From Blautia wexlerae (lineage in GTDB: Bacteria; Bacillota; Clostridia; Lachnospirales; Lachnospiraceae), in NCBI RefSeq assembly GCF_013300825.1, contig NZ_JAAIMY010000004.1, forward strand, positions 1-64,000: a DNA stretch of 64,000 nucleotides, written 5' to 3'. Positions within the stretch are counted from its first letter, which is position 1, and each line of letters begins with the position of its first letter. A program made the translations under genes and the position numbers. Of this stretch, positions 1 to 8,690 are shown one piece after another. Below the pieces are notes generated by a model, which did not search any database, was not told where the DNA came from, and worked only from the letters and a program-made list of their open reading frames with translations.

Positions 1-234
1 ATATTATAGTGCATATTATTCAAAAACACAAGTGGTATTTACATTTTTTTGTGAAATTTTGTTGAAATTATAAAAATTATATGTTTTTACTGGGTTTTTG
101 GAGATATTTATCACTATGAGATATTTCTATTCTATTTCATAACTCTATGTATTTTTTTATATCTTCTTACATCTTGGTATGTGTTTGGTGTAAAATTGGT
201 GTAGTAAAGCCCTTTTTGACCGTTTCAGAATCAA
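1..234. repeat. Long direct repeat, copy A
   Basis: This segment matches 13281-13514 in the same orientation with only two differences that I can see (positions 94 and 156). The match stops exactly after position 234. Its left limit is unknown because the window starts inside it. The two copies bracket a 13-kb block holding an integrase stub, a toxin-antitoxin pair and phage-like genes, so they may derive from attachment regions of an integrative element. Confidence 0.9.
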
Positions 235-308
235 ATTGGTGTAAGATTATTGTTACAGAACTGTTAATTTTGGTGTAAGCTAGCTATTTTTTATCTAAAA
301 ATGGTGTA
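186..308 (+). repeat. TGGTGTA direct-repeat array next to integrase stub
   Basis: Five copies of TGGTGTA start at 186, 197, 237, 271 and 302, all in one orientation. They lie immediately beyond the 3' end of the truncated integrase. Further copies lie at 13205 and 13216 beside the second long repeat, and at 13466 and 13477 inside it. Short direct repeats flanking an integrase gene are typical of arm-type integrase binding sites; that role is inferred. Confidence 0.55.
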
Positions 309-319
309 AGCTTATTACA

Positions 320-559
320 TTACGAAATACGTCTATTATTTAGCTTCTGAATTTCGTTTGTCAAGCGTTCATCTGTAACATGATTATACAATTCCATCGT
401 CATTTTCATAGAAGCATGACCCATGATATCCTGCAATGTTCTTGGATCAACTCCGGCTTCTGCCATACGAGAGCATGATGTATGTCTCAGGAGATGTGGA
501 TGTATATGTGGTAATGGCTCTATTGTTCCACCAAACTTATATGGGGCAAGAACCTTTTC
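320..559 (-). pseudogene. Tyrosine recombinase, C-terminal stub
   Basis: Read on the minus strand, this encodes the last 79 residues of a phage/ICE-type tyrosine recombinase, ending at the stop 322-320. Visible catalytic elements are HLLRHT (the HxxRH box), the MGHAS box and the nucleophile region ELYNHVTD. An in-frame TAG at 562-560 and loss of similarity upstream show that the N-terminal DNA-binding domain and the first catalytic Arg are gone, so the enzyme cannot work alone. The TGGTGTA repeats lie just beyond its 3' end, as expected for the integrase of the element that once occupied this site. Confidence 0.85.
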
Positions 560-840
560 CTATGCTCGTTAATTACAAAAAAAAATTGTCAGATAAAGAT
601 CATAGAGTTTTTTATGATGATATTACGCATCAAAAAGGATTAACAGAAGAACAATATCTTCATATCATCAATCAACTTTGCTTTCATTTTGATTTAATCT
701 ATAAATACTGTAAGCACTATATTGAATCCTCTAAAGAGTACGAAGAAGAATCTAATGAATATTTTGAAAAAGCAAAGCAACTTCAAGAAGAATTAGAGCA
801 ATTGAAATCTTCTCAACATACCAAAAGCCCTCAGGATTAA
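541..840 (+). CDS. Hypothetical coiled-coil protein, probably 5'-truncated
   Basis: This open frame encodes about 99 residues with a charged, Glu/Lys-rich C-terminal helix (ESSKEYEEESNEYFEKAKQL), probably a coiled coil. I recognise no family. Its first few codons (up to about 559) are antisense to the integrase stub, and no good ribosome binding site precedes the ATG at 541. The likely history is a rearrangement that joined the 3' part of an unrelated gene to the broken integrase. A terminator follows directly, and its left arm overlaps the stop codon region, which supports genuine coding toward 840. Confidence 0.35.
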   Translation: MGQEPFPMLVNYKKKLSDKDHRVFYDDITHQKGLTEEQYLHIINQLCFHFDLIYKYCKHYIESSKEYEEESNEYFEKAKQLQEELEQLKSSQHTKSPQD

Positions 841-855
841 CTCCCGAGGGCTTTC
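823..855. terminator. Rho-independent terminator
   Basis: Inverted repeat AAAGCCCTC / GAGGGCTTT around a short loop, overlapping the end of the upstream plus-strand frame and lying just beyond the minus-strand operon ending at 888. It could serve both sides. Confidence 0.75.
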
Positions 856-887
856 ATGCTGCTCATATTAAATTGTGATCACATTAT

Positions 888-1172
888 TCAAGCAATCAGA
901 TTATTAATGGATTCTAACTCATATACAGTAAACGGATCAATGTCAATGCAACTGGATTCATCTCTGTTGCCAGAAAGATCCCATGCAAGAGTACCATTCA
1001 TAACGGTACAAGCTTCCTTAAATATATTAATATTTCTTAGTGGCTTAAATATTTCTGCTTTCAAATCTTTTGTAGCATCATAGTCTACAATCTTGCCATC
1101 ATCAAAGAATACCTGTACATGAAAGTTATCCAATGGTATCACTTGTACTACTGTTGGAAAATATTCGTTCAT
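888..1172 (-). CDS. DUF2442 family protein
   Basis: A 94-residue protein of the DUF2442 type: an N-terminal 'VIPLDNFHVQVFFDDGKIV' strand-rich core, a central 'PLRNINIFKEA' segment and the typical 'TLAWDLSGNRDESSCIDID' box near the C-terminus. DUF2442 proteins are small beta-rich proteins often found beside toxin-antitoxin genes or DUF4160 partners; their molecular role is not settled. It is the third gene behind the RelB/DinJ antitoxin and YafQ toxin, 24 nt downstream of the toxin and probably in the same transcript. An AGGAA-type site precedes the ATG at 1172. Confidence 0.8.
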   Translation of the reverse strand: MNEYFPTVVQVIPLDNFHVQVFFDDGKIVDYDATKDLKAEIFKPLRNINIFKEACTVMNGTLAWDLSGNRDESSCIDIDPFTVYELESINNLIA

Positions 1173-1196
1173 ATTGTTATATTCCTATTATTTTAA

Positions 1197-1472
1197 TTAA
1201 AACAAATCACTATGACTTCCAGTTCTTGTCAAATATAGGAATAGTTCATCTTCATAGACTTCATAAATCAACAACCAATCAGGAGCAATATGACATTCTC
1301 TGCAATTACTATAATTTCCTGAAAGATTATGATCTCGATTCTTCGGCGGTAATATTTCACCATTTGCCAATTTTTTGATGATATCAGTCATTAATCTCAT
1401 ATCGTATCCACGTTTCTGAATACGTTTTAAGTCTTTTTGAAACTTACTGGTCGGCTTAACCGTATATTTCAT
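1197..1472 (-). CDS. yafQ: YafQ-family mRNA interferase toxin
   Basis: A 91-residue RelE/ParE-superfamily toxin matching the YafQ branch. E. coli YafQ is a ribosome-dependent endoribonuclease. Residues aligning with its active site are visible: His48, His61, Asp65, Trp66, Arg83, His87 and Phe91, and the C-terminus 'LTRTGSHSDLF' is characteristic. The start ATG overlaps the antitoxin stop by 4 nt (ATGA), indicating translational coupling. All key residues are kept, so the toxin is probably active and held by the upstream antitoxin. Full family length. Confidence 0.92.
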   Translation of the reverse strand: MKYTVKPTSKFQKDLKRIQKRGYDMRLMTDIIKKLANGEILPPKNRDHNLSGNYSNCRECHIAPDWLLIYEVYEDELFLYLTRTGSHSDLF

Positions 1473-1738
1473 GCTAATAATTCCTCCATCATCTTGTCCA
1501 CATCTGTATATGCTTTTCCAAGAGAAGGATTCTGTTTCATTTGCTGCACTTCATTAATTGCTGATATTGTTTCACTGTTTGGTATTTCTCTGGTAATCTC
1601 AAATGGTATTCCCTGTTCTCTGATTGCCTGTTTTACAAAAATTGTGAATGCAGTTGTCAGATTCATACCTAAATCATTGAAAAGATCTTCTGCTTGTTTC
1701 TTTAAATTATCATCCATTCTAATTGATACATTTGCCAT
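1469..1738 (-). CDS. dinJ: RelB/DinJ-family antitoxin
   Basis: An 89-residue antitoxin. The N-terminus 'ANVSIRMDDNLKKQAEDLF' is a ribbon-helix-helix DNA-binding and dimerisation motif of the RelB/DinJ family. The C-terminal part ('TDVDKMMEELLA') is the segment that usually wraps the toxin. It is the first gene of the operon and overlaps the toxin start. An AGCAGGTGA ribosome binding site lies before the ATG at 1738. Such antitoxins autorepress by binding palindromes at their own promoter, and a fitting inverted repeat overlaps the -35 box here. Confidence 0.92.
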   Translation of the reverse strand: MANVSIRMDDNLKKQAEDLFNDLGMNLTTAFTIFVKQAIREQGIPFEITREIPNSETISAINEVQQMKQNPSLGKAYTDVDKMMEELLA

Positions 1739-1772
1739 AAATTCACCTGCTTTCTAATCTATTTATATTATC

Positions 1773-1812
1773 ATTATATAGCTTATGCAATGCATTGTCA
1801 ATACTATGCATT
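1773..1812 (-). promoter_or_regulatory. Consensus promoter with overlapping operator for the toxin-antitoxin operon
   Basis: On the minus strand, TTGACA (1801-1796) is followed after 17 nt by TATAAT (1778-1773), a perfect sigma-A consensus. The inverted repeat AATGCAT-N10-ATGCATT (1789-1812) overlaps the -35 box and is the likely binding site for the antitoxin. The remaining gene-free DNA (1813-2066) shows nothing I can identify. Confidence 0.8.
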
Positions 1813-2066
1813 ATTTTAAGAATTATATCTTTTCCCTCTTTATATAAATATCGGTACAGCAGCAGTCAGCTTATACTCGTTTCTTCACAATATATTAATG
1901 AAATAACCATCAAATTTCAACGATAATGCTTTAAGGGTAAAGTTGTTAGGGTAGATGGTTTTCGTTGGAAATTTAAGGTTATATATAAGGAATTTCAGCA
2001 TAGAATTGATTCTGTGAAGGACGGGGATGGTTATACGGATGACTGTTTTAGTTCCCTTCCGTTATC

Positions 2067-2543
2067 TTACTGCTGTGCTGCCTGTTTCATTACAAATTCC
2101 ACATCTATATTGTTCTTATCTTTATGCGCTGTATAAGTACGATATAAAGAATCTGGAATATAGGAAGATTTACATACTTCACAATGATACGATGTCAACA
2201 AGTTCCGTTTGTTCTTCTCATTTTCCAAATAATTAACAATTAATGATTCCTTTTTAGTTCCAATTTTGCATACAGGACACAGTTTTATATCATTCTTTGG
2301 AATTACTTTTATTACTGGTTTCTTTTTTATAGTAGATTCCGTATGAGAAGGTGTTCCCATTCTCTGAGATAATCCATTCATTGCAGGATCAGATTGTTTC
2401 ACATATGAATCTTTTATAAATCTATAATCATCTGGATTAGATTTTGTACTTGATTTAGAATCAATTTTCGTAGTTACTGATCTATTGTTATCAGGTTTAC
2501 TCTCTGTTTCTGCTTGATGTAACGGTGTATAATCCGCTTTCAA
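2067..2543 (-). CDS. Hypothetical zinc-ribbon protein, start uncertain
   Basis: A 158-residue frame opening at a TTG (2543). Residues 1-85 are polar and rich in Ser/Lys/Asn, probably disordered. The C-terminal part carries two Cys pairs, 'CPVC' and 'CEVC', about 35 residues apart, which look like a zinc ribbon. I do not recognise the family. There is no convincing ribosome binding site at the TTG, and an adjacent frame upstream (2544-2960) has protein-like stretches broken by stops, so this may be the intact 3' end of a larger degraded gene. Confidence 0.4.
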   Translation of the reverse strand: MKADYTPLHQAETESKPDNNRSVTTKIDSKSSTKSNPDDYRFIKDSYVKQSDPAMNGLSQRMGTPSHTESTIKKKPVIKVIPKNDIKLCPVCKIGTKKESLIVNYLENEKNKRNLLTSYHCEVCKSSYIPDSLYRTYTAHKDKNNIDVEFVMKQAAQQ

Positions 2544-2960
2544 ATATATCTGTAGCGAGCATAAGGAATGCGATACTTTCTAAATAATATGCTAACAATG
2601 TCACATATCGTATTTGCACTATGTGTTGTTTCAATGTATATATTACTATTGGAAATGAGTGACAGAGCAATGACAGAACCTTGAGCAAGTGTCTATATGA
2701 TTCTCTGCCAGTGTGCCAGATCATAAAGCAACTTGCTATCCGCTGTTGTCTGTTGCTATCTCTTGCTATCCCGTATCTGTGCGCTTTCTCTGTGCCTGCT
2801 GTCTGTTATCTGGGCATAGCTTTCTATTGTATTGCTGTGAATGTTCTGTGCTGTCTCTGTGAGGATTTTTGTTTTCTGGTGCTGTTATGTTTGGTGTTGT
2901 GTCTGGTGATTCTGTTGTATTATTCTAATTGTACTATTGCGTTTCTTGCTATCTGATATT
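2544..2960 (-). pseudogene. Possible degraded upstream part of the zinc-ribbon gene
   Basis: One minus-strand frame reads through Gln/Thr/Ser-rich sequence and then a plausible globular stretch (fragment 'QGSVIALSLISNSNIYIETT'), but it is interrupted by a TAA, two TAGs and a final TGA near 2545. The plus strand here is strikingly rich in TCTGT and TGCT words. I cannot name a family; this may be a decayed gene or simply low-complexity DNA. Confidence 0.25.
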
Positions 2961-3006
2961 TATTTCATATTATTTTCTGTAATACTATCCAGTACAGAAA
3001 AAAATT

Positions 3007-3047
3007 AAGGCTAAGAGAATTATGTGTGTGATTCTCCTAGCCTTTTT
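3007..3047. terminator. Bidirectional terminator hairpin
   Basis: AAGGCTAAGAGAAT pairs with ATTCTCCTAGCCTT with one mismatch around a 10-nt loop. A-run on the left and T-run on the right allow action in both directions. On the minus strand it would end transcripts of the secreted-protein genes at 3463-8499. The stretch 3048-3462 contains no gene I can support; it is T/G/C-skewed on the plus strand. Confidence 0.7.
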
Positions 3048-3462
3048 ATATTAAGTGTGTTGTGTGTTGTCGTGTCCATCTCTGGACGGTTATACTTTTG
3101 TATCTTCTCCTGTGATCCGTTGTTGTTTCTGTCTGGTGTTCTCTGTCCATCTCCACAAGCTATAGGGGGCTTTGCTAGTTCTCTATGCTGTCTGGTGGGA
3201 TGGTCAGAAGCTTATAAGATTTTTGTGTTCTGGCAGTCACATGATGGAATATTGTTTATTGTGTTGTGTGTTCTCCTGCTGTGTTGTGCTGTCTCTGCTG
3301 TCTGCTCTGGAAATGTGTGAAGTACCAGGACAGATGGGAAACATACCCCGGGTGGTTTACATTTCTGTAGATGGGGCGTGTGTCCGTATGGGGTGGATGT
3401 ATTCCATTTTCACGATACGGATAAAATTTGAAATTATCGAACGACTGCTGCAATCATATTAC

Positions 3463-4146
3463 TCAATCATAAATATTTTCATTTGGGAAGTTTCCTCCAC
3501 CATATCCAAGAAATAGTTCTTCTACAATTCCTGTTTTTATATTCTTGAAATATGCATGTACACCTGTTCCTGTGCCTTTAATAGACAATTTTATTTTTGA
3601 ATTATTCCTAGCTTTCTTCGTACCATCATACATATTCTGTACTTCTATTTTGGTTAATTTCCATCCCTTTTTCGGTCTTACTTTTATAGTAGCTGTAATA
3701 TCTTTCTTTTGATTATTATGGTTGAAGTGCCTTGATTTTTTAAAATATTTGGTATAGTTTGTGTTTCCTACTTTAAATGATTGACATGGATTTTCATATT
3801 TTACCACTGTAATCTTTTGGGTAAGTGTTTTTCCTGCATATCGGAAAGATACTTTTGAAATACCTTCTTTAAGAATCGTGTACCCGATAATTCCATATTC
3901 TTGATTTAAGTTAAGTTTAACAACATTCGGATTGGAATTTTTCAAATTTGTAATCTTAGCATTCGGAACCTGACCATAAATACTGATAATGCCACCATGT
4001 GTAATTTTATTTTCATACAAATAGTATGTAGCACTTTTCTGTATAAATGGATTTGCTGCCTGTACTTTTGACACTCCAATATTCGTCAAGCCAAACATTA
4101 ACACCAGAGTTGCCAATACCATCATAAATTTACGGACTTTCTTCAT
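3463..4146 (-). CDS. Secreted protein with Ig-like segment, unknown function
   Basis: A 227-residue exported protein. Residues 1-31 form a signal peptide (Lys/Arg start, hydrophobic core, 'VQAA' cleavage region). The first half of the mature part has the pattern of a bacterial Ig-like (Big) fold, with 'NSNPNVVKLN' followed by 'GISKVSFRYAGKTLTQKITV'. The C-terminal half is Lys/Asn-rich and ends in a Gly-rich tail. There is no sortase motif. It lies 22 nt downstream of the large LRR protein with its own AAGGGGAAT site, so it is probably co-transcribed under the same c-di-GMP riboswitch and may be a partner of that protein. Confidence 0.65.
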   Translation of the reverse strand: MKKVRKFMMVLATLVLMFGLTNIGVSKVQAANPFIQKSATYYLYENKITHGGIISIYGQVPNAKITNLKNSNPNVVKLNLNQEYGIIGYTILKEGISKVSFRYAGKTLTQKITVVKYENPCQSFKVGNTNYTKYFKKSRHFNHNNQKKDITATIKVRPKKGWKLTKIEVQNMYDGTKKARNNSKIKLSIKGTGTGVHAYFKNIKTGIVEELFLGYGGGNFPNENIYD

Positions 4147-4167
4147 ATGTTTATTCCCCTTTCTTTA

Positions 4168-7100
4168 TTAAAACTTCACAAACTTTGTCTTAGAATATAC
4201 ACCACTTATCTTAATCAACTTCTTATATTTAGTATACACTTTCTTCGGATGTCTCAAAGTTACTGTCTTATTGACTGCCAAACCTTTCTTTCCAACATAT
4301 TCCAGAACAGAACCATTAATCTTTAAGACTTTAATAGATGTACACTGGTAGAATGCTTTTGCACCGATTCTTCTTATACTTGATGGTAATGTCACATTAT
4401 CAAGATTTGAACACTGAGTAAATGCACATGTGCTGATAACTGATACTCTCTTGCCAAACTTAACGGTTTCCAGATTCGGACACTGATAGAATGCATATTT
4501 GCCGATATAAATTACATTATTACCAATTGCAATACTTACAATATCTTCATTCTGATAGAAAGCTTTTGCCTGAACAGATGTTACTTTATAAGCTTTACCA
4601 CTGATAGATACTGCTGATGGAATCTTAATCTCTACTTCTTCTTTTGCCAGACCAATAACACTTACTTCTTTTGCGCCTGTGACTTTGTACTTGAGATCCC
4701 CAACAGAATATACATTTCCAATCTGCGGTGTGCCAATCTTAGCAGTAACTATATCAGAATCTGCGCCCTGATATTTCTTGCCATCTACAGAACAAACACC
4801 CACTACCTTGTAAGAATATTCTGTTCCTGGTTCTACATCTTCATCTGTCCAAAGAATCTTTGTTGTCTTTTTAATCTGCTTATACTCTGTGTCTGATGTA
4901 GCTTTACGATATACCAGATAATAATCTGTGTTCTCTGCTCTATCCCATGACAGATCAATAGAGTTCTTCTGGACTTCTGCTGTTAAACTTGTAACCTTAT
5001 TAGGCTTGATTACTGTCCAAACTGCATTGACTGTAATATCTGCGGTAACTTTTGAGAAATCCTTGTCCCATGATAATTCATATCCATTTCTATTGATATA
5101 TGGGTACTCTGCTGCATCACCAGATTTTACCTTTTCTGTCTTAACAATCTTGCCACGATCTTTAAATGTTACGGTGTATTTATTTGTTTCTGATGGACTT
5201 ACGATGATTGTGGTATTACCGCCACCGTTACCACTGTCCTTCTTTGTCCATACTGCATTGATTACCATATCTTCTTGGATATTGGTATAGTCAGCATCCC
5301 ATGAAAGTGTGTAGCCATCTTTTGCTGATAATGTTGGTGGTGTTGCATTCTGTCCCTTTGTTACATATTCTGTTTTCTGAGTACGTCCATTATCCTTGAA
5401 TATTACCTTGTAATCTGCTGATACAAATTTAATGTTATTTGCTTTCGCATATGATTCCGCAGCAGTGTCCTTATAGCCATAGATGGTAAGATTACGGCAA
5501 TATTTAAACACATCTGAACCAATGTAAGTAACCGATTTTGGAATAGAGATTTTTGTTAAATCATAGCAATTATAAAATGCATTATCGTCAATTTCTGTAA
5601 CTTTTTCTGGCACTGAAAATTCTGTCAAATTCGTATTTGCAAAAGCACCATTGGGTATGTTGGTTATATTTTGCGGATAATTAAATGAAGTAATACCTGT
5701 ACCTTCAAATGCTTCACTTTCTATGCTTGTAATTGTAGATGGTAATGTGATTTCTGTTAAATTACTGCAACTGCAAAAAGCCTGGTAGCCTATCGTTTCT
5801 ACTCCTTCAGGAATTGTAACTTTCTTAACCGCATTACTTCCTAACTCAGGAATACTCTTCAAACTTGATGGGAATATAATTTCGGCGTTACAACCTCCAA
5901 ATGCAACATTTCCTAGCGATGTAAGTTTACTTGGTAATACGATTTTTTCCAAAGATGTGCAACCAGAAAATGCGGCATTTCCTATTGTTGTTATTGAATC
6001 TGGCAAAACCAGATTTGTTAATACAGAGCAATTATTAAATGCATTATCTTCTATAAATGTAACTGAGTCTGGAATTATAATAGTTTTTAAATTGTTCATA
6101 TCCTGAAATGCACGTTCACCAATAGTTTCAATACCATTATTTAATGTAATATTTTCTACTGGTAAACCGCTTATATCTGAACCATTTAGCTCACCTAAAC
6201 ATGGTACTATTCGCAATGTAGAAGGTAATGAAATACTTTTCAGTCCAGAACATCCATCGAAAACATCAACTCCCATTTCTGTAACGCCTTCTGGAATAAC
6301 TATACTTTCTAACGATTGACAATAAGTAAATGCCCATGTATCAATCCTCTTTAAAGAATTTGGCAATATAACTGTTTTTATATTTTTAAAATTACAAAAT
6401 AATTCTTGTCCTATAGATATAATTCCATCTTCTACAACGATATGTTTTATATTGCTTCTATTCAGTATATCATCCCAATCAATAGCAGCACCATATGTTT
6501 CCCCAGTACCTGTGATTGTTATCGTATCTCCATCTATTATTGCCGTTGCGTTATCGCCAACTTTTATTGCAGGTTTCTGAGGACGATTATCATAATTTGG
6601 TGTTACTTTCTTATATACATAGTCACCATTTGTATTAGTCGCAAAAATGTAAATGTCCACAGCATCTTCATCTGTAATATCTACATTTATCCATCTTCCA
6701 CCGTTTTCTTTAATCTTTCCATCTTGTTTTGTGTCATCATATACAGGTTGACCACTATCTTTTTTTACACATTCTACGTAATATGTAATATCTTTGTCAG
6801 ATATACAATAAAACGAATATTGGTAATGTCCATTCCAATATTGTTCTTCTTGAGAAATTTGTAAATTTATTGCAGACAATTTAGGAATAATTTCTGTTTT
6901 TGTCTCATTGCATCGCCTGCAAGTATAAGTTCTTACACCGTCTTCTTTTTCAGTTGCTTCTTTTGTTATTACTCCATTATCCCACTTATGACCATATGCA
7001 GGAATTTCTTCTTCATCTTGAATCTCTCCACAGATTTCACATCTATATGCTTTACTGCCTTTTTCTGTACAAGTTGGTTCTTTAATCTGAACTTTTTCTG

Positions 7101-8499
7101 CTGTAAACTGATGACTGCCCTTTCCCAACGAAACAAACTTAACTTGATACTTTTCAGCAAATTTGTTCGCATATGAACAGTCAAAACCAGAAATATAACT
7201 TAAACTGGCACATCCACCAAATGGATTACTTTCAGTAAATTGAGGAGATAATTTTGTTTTTGCTCCATTAAAGGTCACTGTACTTAGACGCTTACATCCA
7301 GAAAATGTTCTATCAAGCATTTTTATCTTTTCTGGAATTATAATACTTTTCAATTGTATACAACCTTTAAACGTTGAACCCAAAAATAATTCTTGATTTG
7401 ATAACTGCACACTTTCTAATTGCTTACAATCATAAAATGCCTCTTCTCCTAAAGCTTTAATAGAATTCGGCAGCACTATACTTTTTATTACAGTTTGAGA
7501 AAAAGCTTTCGCTCCGATTTCCTCTATAGAATCAGACAGCACTACATCTTTCAGCATTGTACAAGCTTCAAAAGCTCCAACCCCGATTTTTCCCAGATTA
7601 TTTGAAGATGTAAAATCAAGTTTTTTAATATTTGTATTTTCAAATGAGTGAGCACCAATTTCAGTAATCTTACTAAAATTATAATCATCAATCGCTGTAC
7701 CTTTAAACAATCCATCAGGAATAATTGTTAAATTCTCAAAGCCTGAAATTTCCCTTAAAGATTCACACCCAGAAAAAATATACTCCCCTAATTCCGTTAC
7801 AGTTTGAGGTAATTCCACCTCACTAATATCAGTTGCACCAAATGCAGCATATCCTATCTGTTTTAATCCATTATTCAATTGGATATCCTTTAATGAAGAA
7901 ATTGAGCCAAAAGCACCGCTTCCAATTTTTTGCAAAGAATTTGGAAAATTCAAAGTAGATAACCCTGTAACTTTATAAAATGAATATTTACCAATTTCTG
8001 TAACAGTATCTGCAATTTCTAATTCAGTAATTTCTGTATTACGTGCATCCCAAGGATCGTCTTCGTAATCATGTCTTGAAGCATGGAATAAGTAATCCCC
8101 AATACGTGTAACACCATTTTTTATAATAACTTTGTTGAACTTTTTTTCTACGAATGGGTTTATTATACTACTATCTGGTACAGCAGTTCCATCTAAAAAA
8201 TAATCCCATGTAGAACCCTCACCTGAAATAGTAGCTATTCCATTATCATTATCAAAATCAACCCAGACTTTATCACCAATTTGTACATGAGTTTCTGTTG
8301 ATTCTTCTCCCTCACCAACAGCATCCGTACCAAACTGATCCACCTCATTATTCTCTACTTCTGGAACATCTTCCGCATCATCACTGAACTGTACAGTATC
8401 CTGTCCCATACCGTCAGAAAAATCCGCTGCACTTGCCACACTAAATGGTTCTATAACCATCGTACTTGCAAGCAGAAAAGCTAACACTTTCTTCTTCAT
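4168..8499 (-). CDS. Large secreted BspA-like leucine-rich-repeat surface protein
   Basis: About 1443 residues when started at the ATG at 8499, which has a GAGGATGAAAGA site; a further upstream ATG would add 16 unlikely residues before the signal peptide 'MKKKVLAFLLASTMV'. After an acidic linker there are two blocks of BspA/LRR_5 repeats ('TEIGKYSFYKVTGLSTLNFP'-like units), separated by a Cys-containing segment (CEICG, CRRCN) and a beta-rich insert. Two InlB-type B repeats (WDADY, WDKDF), a fibronectin-III-like segment and a final LRR block follow. No LPXTG or membrane anchor is seen, so attachment is unclear. BspA-like proteins act in adhesion to host or other bacteria. Its leader carries a c-di-GMP riboswitch, which fits an adhesin. 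Confidence 0.85.
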   Translation of the reverse strand: MKKKVLAFLLASTMVIEPFSVASAADFSDGMGQDTVQFSDDAEDVPEVENNEVDQFGTDAVGEGEESTETHVQIGDKVWVDFDNDNGIATISGEGSTWDYFLDGTAVPDSSIINPFVEKKFNKVIIKNGVTRIGDYLFHASRHDYEDDPWDARNTEITELEIADTVTEIGKYSFYKVTGLSTLNFPNSLQKIGSGAFGSISSLKDIQLNNGLKQIGYAAFGATDISEVELPQTVTELGEYIFSGCESLREISGFENLTIIPDGLFKGTAIDDYNFSKITEIGAHSFENTNIKKLDFTSSNNLGKIGVGAFEACTMLKDVVLSDSIEEIGAKAFSQTVIKSIVLPNSIKALGEEAFYDCKQLESVQLSNQELFLGSTFKGCIQLKSIIIPEKIKMLDRTFSGCKRLSTVTFNGAKTKLSPQFTESNPFGGCASLSYISGFDCSYANKFAEKYQVKFVSLGKGSHQFTAEKVQIKEPTCTEKGSKAYRCEICGEIQDEEEIPAYGHKWDNGVITKEATEKEDGVRTYTCRRCNETKTEIIPKLSAINLQISQEEQYWNGHYQYSFYCISDKDITYYVECVKKDSGQPVYDDTKQDGKIKENGGRWINVDITDEDAVDIYIFATNTNGDYVYKKVTPNYDNRPQKPAIKVGDNATAIIDGDTITITGTGETYGAAIDWDDILNRSNIKHIVVEDGIISIGQELFCNFKNIKTVILPNSLKRIDTWAFTYCQSLESIVIPEGVTEMGVDVFDGCSGLKSISLPSTLRIVPCLGELNGSDISGLPVENITLNNGIETIGERAFQDMNNLKTIIIPDSVTFIEDNAFNNCSVLTNLVLPDSITTIGNAAFSGCTSLEKIVLPSKLTSLGNVAFGGCNAEIIFPSSLKSIPELGSNAVKKVTIPEGVETIGYQAFCSCSNLTEITLPSTITSIESEAFEGTGITSFNYPQNITNIPNGAFANTNLTEFSVPEKVTEIDDNAFYNCYDLTKISIPKSVTYIGSDVFKYCRNLTIYGYKDTAAESYAKANNIKFVSADYKVIFKDNGRTQKTEYVTKGQNATPPTLSAKDGYTLSWDADYTNIQEDMVINAVWTKKDSGNGGGNTTIIVSPSETNKYTVTFKDRGKIVKTEKVKSGDAAEYPYINRNGYELSWDKDFSKVTADITVNAVWTVIKPNKVTSLTAEVQKNSIDLSWDRAENTDYYLVYRKATSDTEYKQIKKTTKILWTDEDVEPGTEYSYKVVGVCSVDGKKYQGADSDIVTAKIGTPQIGNVYSVGDLKYKVTGAKEVSVIGLAKEEVEIKIPSAVSISGKAYKVTSVQAKAFYQNEDIVSIAIGNNVIYIGKYAFYQCPNLETVKFGKRVSVISTCAFTQCSNLDNVTLPSSIRRIGAKAFYQCTSIKVLKINGSVLEYVGKKGLAVNKTVTLRHPKKVYTKYKKLIKISGVYSKTKFVKF

Positions 8500-8527
8500 T
8501 CTTTCATCCTCTTTTCTCTGTTTCTTT

Positions 8528-8568
8528 AAAAAAAAGCAATGCCCCAATCACACTTGAAGCAATGCCTT
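8528..8568 (-). terminator. Terminator between riboswitch and LRR gene
   Basis: On the minus strand AAGGCATTGCTTCAA pairs with TTGGGGCATTGCTTT around the loop GTGTGA (15 pairs including G-U, one T-T mismatch), followed by a run of T. It sits between the riboswitch and the start codon, where a transcription-terminating expression platform is expected. Confidence 0.7.
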
Positions 8569-8574
8569 AATTAT

Positions 8575-8660
8575 CATAATTACAACTGGCTGTCATACAT
8601 TCGCTTAGACCCTGTAGTTTTGCGTCACCAGATTTCTCTGGCTATGCCGTATTTGATTGT
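8575..8660 (-). ncRNA. Cyclic di-GMP-I (GEMM-I) riboswitch
   Basis: Minus-strand RNA shows the conserved GEMM-I elements in order: GGCATAGCC, a CCAGA-GAAA-TCTGG hairpin with a GNRA loop, GACGCAAA, CAGGGTCTAAG and TATGACAGCC. These match the P2 tetraloop, the ligand-binding junction and the receptor-bearing P3 of the class. It precedes a terminator hairpin and the LRR adhesin gene. In clostridia, c-di-GMP riboswitches control surface proteins and motility. Whether ligand switches transcription on or off here cannot be told without folding the alternative antiterminator. Confidence 0.88.
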
Positions 8661-8690
8661 ATAAACATTTCACATAAAATTCACAATTTG

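Noticed and set aside
2544-2960. Minus-strand Gln-rich frame with TAG/TAA codons as a sign of stop-codon recoding
   Set aside because: Both TAA and TAG and then TGA occur, neighbouring genes use normal stops, and no suppressor tRNA is visible; decay is the simpler reading.
2681-3516. Plus-strand open frames rich in Cys, Leu and Val (2681-2956, 3024-3320, 3172-3516)
   Set aside because: They have no ribosome binding sites, cross a terminator and look like translated T/G-rich low-complexity DNA rather than membrane proteins.
4928-8199. Long plus-strand open frames antisense to the LRR gene (for example 6406-6864)
   Set aside because: They mirror the repetitive minus-strand coding sequence and have no start signals.
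8536-8568. GGCATTGCTT seen twice as a direct repeat
   Set aside because: GCATTGC is nearly self-complementary, so the two copies form the arms of the terminator hairpin; no separate repeat is needed.
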